Notes: generated from the sequence alone by a model not told the origin. Positions 1 to 8,128 are shown, numbered from the stretch's first letter. The stretch is 48,979 nt of DNA from Flavobacteriaceae bacterium CG2_30_31_66 (GCA_001873065.1 MNYM01000026.1:1-48979); one strand, 5' to 3'. Numbers and translations: made by a program.

Positions 1-1829
1 TTACCAATGACGGACAGCTCAACATCAACGAACTCAAAAAAGTAGTTGACCCCAGTTTAGTAACCGAAACCGAACGTTACGAATTCCGTTGGTTTGGCAA
101 GAGCAATGCAAAGCGTGAAGCCTTTACGCCTACAGATGCCACTTTGGTGTATGACGAAAACCGAAGTGTAAATCCTGCCGAAAGCGAAAATATCATTATT
201 GAAGGCGAAAATTTAGTGGTTCTAAAATTATTAAGCAACAGTTACCGTGAACAAGTCAAGTGCATCTATATAGACCCACCTTACAACACAGGAAAAGACT
301 TTGTGTATTCTGATAAATTTAACCAAGACAAAAGAGAATATTGGGAAGATGCCGAAATGACTGAAAACGGCTATAAGATTGACAGCAATACAGAAACTGA
401 CGGACGTTTTCATTCAAACTGGCTCAATATGATGTATAGCCGATTGTTGATTGCTCGCCAGCTTTTAAAGAAAGAAGGAATAATTTTAATTTCCATTGAT
501 GATAACGAGGTACATCATCTTCGAAAAATATGTAACGAAGTTTTCGGTGAAGAAAATTTTGTTGGTATATTCTGTTGGAAGAACAAATATGGGGCAGGAG
601 CAAAAACAAAAGGATTTATTGAAGTTCACGAATATATACTTTGTTATTCAAAAGAAATTATTGAAAATATTGAAGCTGTTTTAACTAAAGAGCAAGTAGC
701 GGAATATGACAAAAGGAAAGATGAAAAATATTCTATTAGAGGTGGTTATGTGACACAACCTTTGATGACAAAAAGTATGGATGACCGTGATAACCTTAAA
801 TATAATATTGAGTACAATAATGAAGTTATTAAACCTAGGAAGCAATGGGTTTGGGAAGAATCAAGGTTGCTTGAAGCAATCAAAAATGATGAGGTAATTT
901 TCAAAAAGAAAAAGGACGGAGAATATAGTGTAAGAAATAAAGTTTATTTAAAAGATGAAAAAGGAAATATCAGAAAAGGTAAACCCATAACTGTTCTGAA
1001 TGGACCTTTTAATCAGGATGGTACTAAGGAAGTTGAGGCTTTAATAGGTGAGGGTATTTTTAGTTTTCCAAAACCAACAGCACTTTTAAAATACTTATTG
1101 TCTTTTACGATTAATGAGAAAGAAGATAATGATGCTATTTTTCTTGATTTTTTTGCAGGTTCTGGAGCACTGGGAGATGCAATAACATCTTTAAATTTGG
1201 ATGGAGGCAACCGCAAATACATTTTAGTCCAACTGCCCGAATTAACAGACCCCAAAACCGAAGCGTACAAAGCAGGTTACAAAAAAATTAGCGACATCAC
1301 TATAGAACGAAACAAACGTATTGTAGAAAAAATCATCAAAGAAAAGAAAGCAACTCAACCCGATTTATTTGAAGCAGAAGTTAATGAGCAAGAGCAATTA
1401 AAAGGGCTTGGTTTTAAAGTATTCAAACTGCAAAAATCCAATTTCCCGAGAGTAGCATATGCCCCCGACCCAGAGAAAACGCACGAAGAAAATGTAGAAG
1501 CACTCAAAAAATACATCCGTGATAAAGAAGCACAATTGATTTCGGCTTTCAACAAAGAAGAATTAATTACGGAGATTTTACTCAAAAATGGTTTTAAACT
1601 CAATTATACGTTAATCAAACAAGAGCAATTTACCAAAAACGAAATACTGTTTGCCACAGATGGCGACAAAGAAACCTTGGTTTGTTTAGATGGCGATTTG
1701 GCAGAAGAAACCGTAGAGCATTTTAAGAAAAACACCGAGCAAAAACTCATTGTGCTAGAACGTGCCTTAGACACCACCAAAAAATGGAATCTAAAACACT
1801 ATATGAAGGATAATTTTAAAGCGTTTTAG
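1..1829 (+). CDS. mod: Type III restriction-modification DNA methyltransferase (Mod), 5' end outside window
   Basis: This is a beta-class adenine-N6 DNA methyltransferase of the type III Mod kind. The reading frame is open from the first bases of the window (codons in phase from base 3), so the N-terminus lies upstream; the TTG at 144 is not the true start. The catalytic DPPYNTG motif is encoded at about 273, and the SAM-binding DFFAGSG motif at about 1146, in the DPPY-before-FxGxG order of the beta class. The C-terminal half ends in KWNLKHYMKDNFKAF, a typical Mod tail. The stretch at about 480-1200, between the two motifs, holds the target recognition domain and is clearly more AT-rich, with T-ending codons, than both flanks (GACCCC, ACCGAA and similar), which suggests exchange of the recognition domain. 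In type III systems res normally follows mod; no res is seen in the 850 bases downstream. Confidence 0.9.
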   Translation, partial: TNDGQLNINELKKVVDPSLVTETERYEFRWFGKSNAKREAFTPTDATLVYDENRSVNPAESENIIIEGENLVVLKLLSNSYREQVKCIYIDPPYNTGKDFVYSDKFNQDKREYWEDAEMTENGYKIDSNTETDGRFHSNWLNMMYSRLLIARQLLKKEGIILISIDDNEVHHLRKICNEVFGEENFVGIFCWKNKYGAGAKTKGFIEVHEYILCYSKEIIENIEAVLTKEQVAEYDKRKDEKYSIRGGYVTQPLMTKSMDDRDNLKYNIEYNNEVIKPRKQWVWEESRLLEAIKNDEVIFKKKKDGEYSVRNKVYLKDEKGNIRKGKPITVLNGPFNQDGTKEVEALIGEGIFSFPKPTALLKYLLSFTINEKEDNDAIFLDFFAGSGALGDAITSLNLDGGNRKYILVQLPELTDPKTEAYKAGYKKISDITIERNKRIVEKIIKEKKATQPDLFEAEVNEQEQLKGLGFKVFKLQKSNFPRVAYAPDPEKTHEENVEALKKYIRDKEAQLISAFNKEELITEILLKNGFKLNYTLIKQEQFTKNEILFATDGDKETLVCLDGDLAEETVEHFKKNTEQKLIVLERALDTTKKWNLKHYMKDNFKAF

Positions 1830-1831
1830 AA

Positions 1832-1852
1832 ATGGCAGAGGAAACAAAATAG
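1832..1852 (+). pseudogene. Possible decayed start of the next gene after mod
   Basis: An ATG two bases after the mod stop opens a six-codon frame (MAEETK) ended by TAG and then TGA. This is where the next gene of a mod operon, normally res, would start. I infer a truncated or deleted downstream gene; the remaining sequence to 2020 gives no recognisable protein. A short frame at 1923-2039 (38 codons) is also open but has no support. Confidence 0.25.
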
Positions 1853-2020
1853 TGAATTTTCACCAATTTTAAGAAAAGGCGAAGCTATTTTGACAAGCGT
1901 AAATTTTCAAATGACAATTATTATGAAATTTGACGAACCTGATATAAAACCAGACTCAAGCCCCCCCAAGATTAAAATGAAATTTAATCTGTTGGGTGTA
2001 ATTCAATTTTTTAAAAGTAA

Positions 2021-2152
2021 AAACCACATAGCAACATAGTTTTACTGTTTTTTTTAAGTCGTTTCACTCAATTTTAGAAAATTATAGCTATGTGATTCTC
2101 ATTAATTGGGCTATCTCTAACTTTTTTCTATGTTTCTCCTATGTGGCTAAAT
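2021..2152. repeat. Imperfect inverted repeat with CTATGTG boxes
   Basis: The left arm (about 2022-2040, ACCACATAGCAACATAG) is matched in inverted orientation by the right arm (about 2127-2146, CTATGTTTCTCCTATGTGG). A further copy of the core, GCTATGTGA, lies at about 2087-2095. The spacer is 85 bases. I recall similar CTATGTG-type inverted tracts in intergenic regions of other flavobacterial genomes, but this is unverified memory. No ORF lies inside. It may be a non-autonomous mobile or recombination-derived element. Confidence 0.45.
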
Positions 2153-2436
2153 AATAATATGTTCTTCCAAATTTATTTTTGTCTTAATTGCACCCAACGA
2201 GTGATATTCATTAAAAAATAAACGTTCACTGACTGAGATAAATAAATTTTTAATACATTTAAGCGTTTAAAATTGATTTAAAATTTCAACTTAGAATACG
2301 ACAAAACCCCTAAAGAAGTAAAAAATTGCAAAAAAACACTTTATAAGGAATAAGAAACAAAAAAATTAGCTAGAAAAAAAACAACTATTTATGGAAAAAA
2401 GACACCCCTTTTCACAAAGGAATGTATGAAAAAAAG
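2153..2436. other. AT-rich gap without recognised gene
   Basis: About 280 bases of low-complexity AT-rich sequence lie between the CTATGTG inverted repeat and the 21-bp array. I see no ORF with coding character, tRNA or clear promoter box here. The leader of the 2680 gene probably starts in this interval. Confidence 0.4.
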
Positions 2437-2625
2437 GTAGGAGTTCATCACCTATCCGTAGGAACGCACCACCCACTCGTAGGAAGGCATGCCCCACTCG
2501 TAGGAACACACCACCCAACCGTAGGAACGCACCACCCACTCGTAGGAACCCATCCCCTGCTCGTAGGAACGCACCACCCACACGTAGGAAAAGGCTACCC
2601 AACCGTAGGAATAGAAAAGGCAATC
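2437..2625 (+). repeat. 21-bp tandem array, nine units with invariant GTAGGA
   Basis: The hexamer GTAGGA starts at 2437, 2458, 2479, 2500, 2521, 2542, 2563, 2584 and 2605, exactly 21 bases apart with no slip. Each hexamer is followed by a 15-nt variable part, most often close to ACGCACCACCCACTC; the first and last two units diverge most. The array is much more GC-rich than its surroundings and ends about 54 bases before the ATG at 2680. Because 21 is a multiple of three, both strands stay open: the plus frame would read VGTHHPL heptads joined to the downstream protein, the minus frame FLRVGGA heptads. I treat the array as DNA- or RNA-level sequence, but translation is not excluded. Confidence 0.9.
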
Positions 2626-2679
2626 ATCCGCAAGGAAATCGCAATAAAAAAAGTAGTTAACATTAAATACATTAAAAAG

Positions 2680-3339
2680 ATGGCATCAAAAAGAAAGTTA
2701 TCCGAAGTAGCCCAACTAGAGCAATATCGTATTGCACTAGAAAATGTCAGTTTACAACCAGAAATAGCGGCTATTATGGCTGAGTTTGGGTATGACGAAA
2801 CAGTAATTACCGAAGGCAAAACACTGCTAAACGCAACCAGAGCAGCATTCGACTTCAATAAAAAAGAAGACGATGAAAGCACAGAAGCCTATGCAGATTT
2901 TTTTTCCTTAAAAGAAGAGCTCACTCAAAAGTTCATTCTCGATCGAAAAAAAGCAAAGGTGGTTTTTAAAAACGAACCCATTATTTTGAGCAAATTGGCA
3001 ATCAACGGAAGCATACCTGATGCTTATATCAATTGGCTCGAAACCATCAAAAAGTTTTACTCGGAATCAAATGCAGATACTACTATCAAAACCAAATTGG
3101 CTCGGTTAAAAATCACCCCCGAAGATTTGACGGCAACACTGCAACAAATAGACAGTCTTGAAGCAAAAAGAACCGCCTATCTAAGGGAAAAAGGAGAAAG
3201 CCAAGACGCTACCAAGAAAAAAGATACCGCTTTTGGTAACCTAGAAAAATGGATGAGTGAGTTCTATGCAGTGGCAAAAATTGCCCTTATAGGTTCACCT
3301 CAATTATTAGAATCGATTGGTAAATTTGTAAGAAGTTAA
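2680..3339 (+). CDS. Unknown alpha-helical protein downstream of 21-bp array
   Basis: The predicted protein has 219 residues, from ATG 2680 (MASKRKLSEVAQLEQY). The same frame is open upstream to 2422, through the 21-bp array, so an N-terminally longer product is formally possible; I prefer 2680 because the upstream part is only repeat-derived heptads. The sequence is rich in Lys, Glu, Ala and Leu, with no signal peptide, membrane segment or Cys cluster, and should fold as a bundle of long helices. I know of no function. Codons here end in C or A more often than in the next genes, which matches the mod flanks and the 47456 gene. A strong terminator follows at 3378. I recall similar conserved hypothetical proteins in flavobacteria, without being able to verify it. 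Confidence 0.7.
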   Translation: MASKRKLSEVAQLEQYRIALENVSLQPEIAAIMAEFGYDETVITEGKTLLNATRAAFDFNKKEDDESTEAYADFFSLKEELTQKFILDRKKAKVVFKNEPIILSKLAINGSIPDAYINWLETIKKFYSESNADTTIKTKLARLKITPEDLTATLQQIDSLEAKRTAYLREKGESQDATKKKDTAFGNLEKWMSEFYAVAKIALIGSPQLLESIGKFVRS

Positions 3340-3377
3340 GATACAGGTAAACTAGTTTTCAATAAATACATTTTAAT

Positions 3378-3405
3378 AGCCCACGGTTTTGCTGTGGGCT
3401 TTTGT
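3378..3405 (+). terminator. Rho-independent terminator after the 2680 gene
   Basis: The arms AGCCCACGG and CTGTGGGCT form a GC-rich stem with a TTTTG loop, followed by TTTTG and an AT-rich tail. Confidence 0.8.
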
Positions 3406-3469
3406 ATTTTTAACCTTCATCACAAAAAATCCCAATAAAATCCTATCTTTATAGCTTAAAAGAAAATTT

Positions 3470-3934
3470 ATGAGAACCGCACAAGAATATTTTGACGAAT
3501 ACGCACTAAGCCATCAAAACAAGACCAATATTGCCATTCATTATCTATGTGTTCCACTGATTTTCTTCAGTGTGATTGGCTTATTGATGAGTATTCCAAC
3601 GACTTTTTTAGAGAATTTATTCGGATTGTACAATCCGTTGTTAGAAAATTGGGCAATAGTAATTGGAGCGTTGCTATCAATTTTCTATATGCGATTGGGC
3701 TTTTGGTATTTTGCACAAATGCTATTTGTCATCTTACTGTGTGTGGTGCTTAATTTTTGGTTGAGTAATCTCACAAACTTGCAGAATGCTTCTTTGTCAA
3801 TTTTTATTATTGCTTGGCTTGGACAATTTTACGGTCATAGAGTAGAAGGCGTAAAACCCTCTTTTTTAAAGGATTTACAATTTTTATTGATTGGTCCATT
3901 GTGGGTGATTCAAAAAATTGGAGCTAAAAACTGA
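3470..3934 (+). CDS. Mpo1-like (DUF962) membrane protein
   Basis: This 154-residue protein belongs to the DUF962/Mpo1-like family. It opens with MRTAQEYFDEYALSHQN, followed by the family's conserved N..IHY..VPLI segment (residues about 20-32), and has four hydrophobic segments at about 26-46, 56-80, 80-100 and 105-122. The His residues in SHQN, IHYLC and GHRVEG fit the metal site proposed for the yeast family member Mpo1, which is an Fe-dependent dioxygenase acting on 2-hydroxy fatty acids. The activity of bacterial members is less certain. A near-consensus -7 box (TATCTTTA, 3444-3451) lies 18 bases before the ATG. The toxin-antitoxin pair follows after about 40 bases. Confidence 0.8.
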   Translation: MRTAQEYFDEYALSHQNKTNIAIHYLCVPLIFFSVIGLLMSIPTTFLENLFGLYNPLLENWAIVIGALLSIFYMRLGFWYFAQMLFVILLCVVLNFWLSNLTNLQNASLSIFIIAWLGQFYGHRVEGVKPSFLKDLQFLLIGPLWVIQKIGAKN

Positions 3935-3971
3935 AAATTATTTACGATATTTACACATAAAATATAATGTT

Positions 3972-4214
3972 ATGGCGACAGTAGATACCATAAGAAATGG
4001 ACTTATAAACAAAATATTAGCGATTAAAAATAAAGATTTTTTAGTAGCACTTGACACCTTAATTTCATCAAGTGAGGCAACATCAACAATTGTAGAAATT
4101 TCCGAAGAACAAAAAATAATGTTGCAAATGAGCGATGAAGATATCAAAAATGGGAAACTAATTTCACAAGAGGCTATGGATAAAAGAAATTTAGAATGGC
4201 TAAACACATTGTAG
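3972..4214 (+). CDS. Antitoxin of a ParE-type toxin-antitoxin pair
   Basis: I chose ATG 3972 (MATVDTIRNGLINKILAI), giving 80 residues. The frame is open further upstream to 3918, but that part overlaps the preceding gene. The protein is small, acidic in its second half and ends in MDKRNLEWLNTL, the layout of antitoxins paired with RelE/ParE toxins: an N-terminal helical DNA-binding or dimerisation part and a C-terminal toxin-binding tail. Its last 19 bases overlap the toxin gene, as is usual in type II modules with coupled translation. The antitoxin class cannot be settled by eye. It probably represses its own promoter, but no operator is obvious. Confidence 0.7.
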   Translation: MATVDTIRNGLINKILAIKNKDFLVALDTLISSSEATSTIVEISEEQKIMLQMSDEDIKNGKLISQEAMDKRNLEWLNTL

Positions 4215-4516
4215 TTTGGACAAAAACTGCTGACCTTCAATTTATTGGAATTTTAGAGTATTGGGTTCGTAGAAATAAATCAACCAAATTTTCAAAAAAA
4301 CTCATACAATTAGTTTCTGAAAGAACAAATCAAATAGCGGAAAAACCATTTCTCTGCAAATCAACTGATTTTACAGATGTAAGAGTAGCTTCTCTGAGAA
4401 ATTTCAGCATCTATTACAAAATTACTGATACACAAATCATCATCTCAGCATTTTGGGACAATCGTCAAGATTTTAAAAAACTTTTAGAATTGTTGCAAAA
4501 CAAAAATAATCTATGA
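4196..4516 (+). CDS. RelE/ParE family toxin
   Basis: The product is a 106-residue, basic, compact alpha/beta protein of the RelE/ParE superfamily. The N-terminus (IVVWTKTADLQFIGILEYW) matches the usual start in which a strand is followed by the first helix, and the middle part DVRVASLRNFSIYYKI is the conserved Arg-containing strand region followed by IIISAFWDNRQD. ParE members act on gyrase and RelE members cleave mRNA; the absence of a clear RelE catalytic set makes ParE-like the better guess. The start overlaps the antitoxin by 19 bases and the stop overlaps the csaA start by four bases (ATGA). Confidence 0.8.
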   Translation: MAKHIVVWTKTADLQFIGILEYWVRRNKSTKFSKKLIQLVSERTNQIAEKPFLCKSTDFTDVRVASLRNFSIYYKITDTQIIISAFWDNRQDFKKLLELLQNKNNL

Positions 4517-4851
4517 AATCAATCATTTCTTTCGAAGATTTTGAAAAAATTGACCTCCGAATGGGAACAATTATCGAAGTCAACGATTTTCCAAAAGCCA
4601 AAAAACCAGCGTATCAATTAACGATTGATTTTGGGGATTTAGGCATTAAAAAATCAAGTGCACAAATCACCAATTTATACTCAAAAAATGATTTATCAAA
4701 CAGACAAGTGATTGCCATCGTGAATTTTAAACCAAGACAAATTGCCAATTTTATCAGTGAAGTGTTGGTTTTAGGCGTTTATAATGAAACTGGAAATGTG
4801 GTTTTGTTAAAAGCTTCTAAACCCATAAAAAATGGAGCATCAGTAAGCTAA
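4513..4851 (+). CDS. csaA: CsaA-type tRNA-binding domain protein
   Basis: This 112-residue single-domain protein has the EMAPII-like OB fold found in CsaA, a chaperone or tRNA-binding protein of the cytoplasm. Family features are visible: FEKIDLRMGTIIEVNDFPKAKKPAYQL at the start (the D.R.G.I..V....A.K..YQL signature), KKSSAQITNLY in the middle, and FKPRQIANFISEVLVLG near the end. The length is normal for CsaA. The start codon overlaps the toxin stop by ATGA, which suggests translational coupling of a housekeeping gene to a toxin-antitoxin module. Confidence 0.9.
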   Translation: MKSIISFEDFEKIDLRMGTIIEVNDFPKAKKPAYQLTIDFGDLGIKKSSAQITNLYSKNDLSNRQVIAIVNFKPRQIANFISEVLVLGVYNETGNVVLLKASKPIKNGASVS

Positions 4852-4879
4852 CTTTCAATTTTGATTATTGAATTTTGAA

Positions 4880-5038
4880 TTATTTCTTTGGATTATTTAA
4901 GATAATCAAAGCACCAATAACTCCAGGAATCCAACCACAAAGCGTTAAAATAAAAATAATAGTAAATGAGCCACAACCCCTGTCAATCACTGCAAAAGGA
5001 GGAAAAAAAATCGCCAATAATACTCGTAGAATACTCAT
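4880..5038 (-). CDS. YqaE/Pmp3 family small membrane protein
   Basis: A 52-residue frame on the minus strand, starting with ATG at 5038 and ending with TAA at 4880, encodes a Pmp3/YqaE (UPF0057) protein. It contains two hydrophobic helices with the family's signatures: LLAIFFPPFAVIDRG (the FFPP.AV motif) and TLCGWIPGVIGALIIL (the L..LGWIPG.IHA motif). These small membrane proteins are linked to ion balance and envelope stress. It is convergent with csaA, with a 28-base gap between the stops. It was found by reading the minus strand of the 340-base gap. Confidence 0.9.
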   Translation of the reverse strand: MSILRVLLAIFFPPFAVIDRGCGSFTIIFILTLCGWIPGVIGALIILNNPKK

Positions 5039-5224
5039 TTTTTAAAAGTTAGTTGTATTTTTAGAACGACCAAAGACCGAAATTGTTACGTTAAAAAAAT
5101 ATCGATCACTAAAAAATTCATTTATCATAGAATCAATAAAAATAGTAAAAAGCCGTTTATTACAAATTTTACTGCCTTTTTTATTCGGATATTTGTGAAA
5201 TATAATTTTACTTTTTTAACACAA

Positions 5225-8122
5225 ATGATTCTACAATCTGTTTTAGAAAACTTACACAAAACCCTTCAAGGTGAGGTGCTTTTTGACAATCTTCATAAAA
5301 CCATTTACGCAACAGATGCCTCTGTGTATCGCAAAATTCCACTGGCAGTTGCGTTTCCAAAAAATGAAAATGATCTCAAAATTCTAATTGATTTCGCATC
5401 AAAAAACTCAATTACTTTAATTCCAAGAACTGCAGGAACTTCTTTGGCAGGTCAATGTGTTGGAGAAGGAATTGTAGTGGATGTTTCCAAATATTTTACC
5501 AAAATCATATATTTTGATGAAACTTCAAAAACAATTACTGTGCAACCAGGAATTGTTCGTGACGAACTGAATAACTATCTAAAACCATTTGGATTGTTTT
5601 TTGGACCAAACACTTCCACTTCAAACAGATGTATGATTGGAGGTATGGTTGGCAACAATTCATCAGGAAGTACCTCTATAAAATATGGGGTAACTCGTGA
5701 TAAAGTGCTGAAAATTGAAGCCATTTTGAGTGATGGGACTTCAGCTACTTTTCAAGAAATAACTTCGGATGAATTTATAAAAAAAACCAAAGAAAATTCT
5801 TTAGAAGGAAACATTTATAAAACGATTTTTGAAGAACTATCTTCTGAAATCAATCAAAAAGAAATCAAAAAAGAATTTCCAAAGGAAACCATTCACAGAA
5901 GAAATACAGGCTATGCTGTTGATGAATTTTTGAAGTGTGATTTGTTTGGTGGCACAACACCAAGCATCAATATTGCAAAATTATTGACAGGAAGTGAAGG
6001 AACGTTAGCGTTTTCTACTGAAATTACCTTACAATTAGATGCACTTCCTCCAAAAGAAAGCATCATGGTTTGCTCTCATTTTACAAGCATTAATGAGAGT
6101 ATGAAAGCCACTTTAATTGCCATGAAACACAATTTGTACAATTGTGAATTGATGGACAAAACCATTTTAGATTGTACCAAAAACAACCGTGAACAAACCA
6201 AAAATCGGTTTTTCTTACAAGGTGATCCTGAAGCTATTTTGATGTTGGAAGTTTCTTCAAATTCAATTGAAGAAACTGAAATTTTAGCTGACAAATTGAT
6301 TGCAGACTTAGAAAAAAACAACTTCGGATTTTACCATCCAAAGGTTTATGGAGCTGATATCAATAAAGTTCATGAACTTAGAAAAGCGGGTTTGGGATTG
6401 TTGGGAAATATTGTTGGCGACATGAAAGCGGTGGCTTGTATTGAAGATACTGCTGTTGCTTTGGAAGATTTGCCAAATTATATCGAAGAATTTACACAAA
6501 TGATGAATCGTTTTCAGCAAAATGCTGTGTATTATGCTCATGCAGGAGCTGGAGAAATTCATTTACGCCCAATTCTGAATTTAAAAAAGCCAGAAGATGT
6601 GGTGTTGTTTCGAAAAATAACAACTGAAACTGCACAATTAGTCAAAAAATACCAAGGTTCATTTAGTGGTGAACATGGAGATGGCATTGTGCGTGCTGAA
6701 TTTATTCCTTTGATGATTGGCGAAAAGAATTATCAATTATTACGAAGAATCAAAAAAGCTTTTGATCCACAAAATGTTTTTAACCAAGGAAAAATTACAG
6801 ATGCTTTTCCAATGGACAAAAGTTTACGCTATGAAGTGGATAGAAAAGAACCTGAAATCAATACAATTCAAGATTTTTCTGATAGTGAAGGAATTTTAAA
6901 ATTAGCCGAAAAATGCAATGGTTCAGGAGATTGTAGAAAACCTGCTTCTGCTGGTGGAAGCATGTGCCCAAGTTATAGAGCTACCAAAAATGAAAAAGAT
7001 ACCACAAGAGCAAGAGCAAATGCGTTGCGTGATTTCTTAACAAATTCTGATGAAACTAACAAGTTTAATCACAAAGAATTAAAAGAGGTTTTTGACCTTT
7101 GTTTGAGTTGCAAAGCTTGCGCTTCTGAATGTCCAAGTAACGTGGATATTGCAACTATGAAAGCCGAATTTTTGTATCAATATCAAGAAACTAATGGGTA
7201 TTCTTTTCGAAATTCACTGTTCGCAAATAATGTGAAATACAACAAAATAGGCAGTATTGCTCCTGCAATTACAAACCTTGTTTTGAATACCTCATTGACA
7301 AAATCTGTGATGGGAATTGCCCAACAAAGAAGTATTCCAAAATTGGCAAATACCACTTTTAGCAATTGGTTTGCGAAACAAAAAATAGTAAAAAAACAAA
7401 AAATAGTGTATCTATTTAATGATGAATTTACCAATTTTTATGATGTTGAAATTGGAAAAGACGCCATTTTTGTGTTGGAAAAATTGGGCTATGAAATCAA
7501 AATAGTTCATCACGCAGAAAGTGGTCGCAGTTTTATATCCAAAGGATTTTTGAAAGAAGCCAAAAAAGTATGTGACCAAAATATTGAAATTTTCAAAGAT
7601 GTAATTACGGATAAAACCCCTTTGATTGGTATTGAACCTTCTGCAATTTTGACGTTTAGAGACGAATACATTCGCTTGGCAACTGATAAAAAATCCGCCG
7701 AAAACATCGCAAAAAACGCTTTTACTTTCGAAGAATTTTTAAGTAACGAATATCAAAAAAACAACATTGATGTTTCATTATTTACATCCGAAGAAAAAGA
7801 AATTAAGATTCATGGCCATTGTCATCAAAAAGCATTATCGAGCACACATGCAAGTTTTCAAATCTTGAATATTCCTACAAATTATAAGGTAACTATTTTA
7901 AATACTGGTTGTTGCGGAATGGCAGGTTCTTTTGGTTATGAAAAAGAACATTACGAAATCAGTATGCAAGTGGGTGAAGATACCTTGTTCCCCAAAATAA
8001 GAAATTGCGCTCCTGAAACCGAAATTGCAGCATCAGGAACAAGTTGCCGTCATCAAATTTATGACGGTACAAAACGAATAGCCAAACATCCAATAACGCT
8101 TTTAAAAGAAGCATTAATCTAA
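5225..8122 (+). CDS. FAD-linked oxidase / 4Fe-4S dehydrogenase (D-2-hydroxyacid type, YdiJ-like)
   Basis: The ATG at 5225 (MILQSVLENLHKTLQ) gives 965 residues; the frame also opens at GTG 5195, but that codon lies in a promoter-like stretch. The N-terminal half is a VAO-type FAD-binding oxidase: FPKNENDLKILIDFA, then PRTAGTSLAGQCVGEG (PP-loop) at about residues 75-90, and GGMVGNNSSG at about 140. A FAD-linked oxidase C-terminal domain follows, with EHGDGIVRAEF at about 485. The C-terminal half carries ferredoxin-like clusters (CNGSGDCRKP..SMCPSYRAT and CLSCKACASECPSNVDI) and a CCG-type domain (GHCHQKAL, NTGCCGMAGSFG). This is the GlcD-GlcF fusion layout. The substrate is probably a D-2-hydroxyacid such as D-lactate or D-2-hydroxyglutarate, with electrons passed to the respiratory chain. 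The next gene starts seven bases downstream. Confidence 0.88.
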   Translation: MILQSVLENLHKTLQGEVLFDNLHKTIYATDASVYRKIPLAVAFPKNENDLKILIDFASKNSITLIPRTAGTSLAGQCVGEGIVVDVSKYFTKIIYFDETSKTITVQPGIVRDELNNYLKPFGLFFGPNTSTSNRCMIGGMVGNNSSGSTSIKYGVTRDKVLKIEAILSDGTSATFQEITSDEFIKKTKENSLEGNIYKTIFEELSSEINQKEIKKEFPKETIHRRNTGYAVDEFLKCDLFGGTTPSINIAKLLTGSEGTLAFSTEITLQLDALPPKESIMVCSHFTSINESMKATLIAMKHNLYNCELMDKTILDCTKNNREQTKNRFFLQGDPEAILMLEVSSNSIEETEILADKLIADLEKNNFGFYHPKVYGADINKVHELRKAGLGLLGNIVGDMKAVACIEDTAVALEDLPNYIEEFTQMMNRFQQNAVYYAHAGAGEIHLRPILNLKKPEDVVLFRKITTETAQLVKKYQGSFSGEHGDGIVRAEFIPLMIGEKNYQLLRRIKKAFDPQNVFNQGKITDAFPMDKSLRYEVDRKEPEINTIQDFSDSEGILKLAEKCNGSGDCRKPASAGGSMCPSYRATKNEKDTTRARANALRDFLTNSDETNKFNHKELKEVFDLCLSCKACASECPSNVDIATMKAEFLYQYQETNGYSFRNSLFANNVKYNKIGSIAPAITNLVLNTSLTKSVMGIAQQRSIPKLANTTFSNWFAKQKIVKKQKIVYLFNDEFTNFYDVEIGKDAIFVLEKLGYEIKIVHHAESGRSFISKGFLKEAKKVCDQNIEIFKDVITDKTPLIGIEPSAILTFRDEYIRLATDKKSAENIAKNAFTFEEFLSNEYQKNNIDVSLFTSEEKEIKIHGHCHQKALSSTHASFQILNIPTNYKVTILNTGCCGMAGSFGYEKEHYEISMQVGEDTLFPKIRNCAPETEIAASGTSCRHQIYDGTKRIAKHPITLLKEALI

Positions 8123-8128
8123 AAAATT

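Noticed and set aside
1923..2039. 38-codon ORF after mod
   Set aside because: No family resemblance and it overlaps the repeat; could be chance.
2366..2623. Minus-strand ORF with FLRVGGA heptads
   Set aside because: Stop-free only because the 21-bp unit has no stop in this frame; no start context.
2437..2625. CRISPR array
   Set aside because: Repeats of 6-7 nt with 14-15-nt gaps are far too short, and no cas gene is near.
5195..5224. GTG start for the FAD/Fe-S dehydrogenase
   Set aside because: The upstream part lies in a promoter-like stretch, and ATG 5225 gives the family start.
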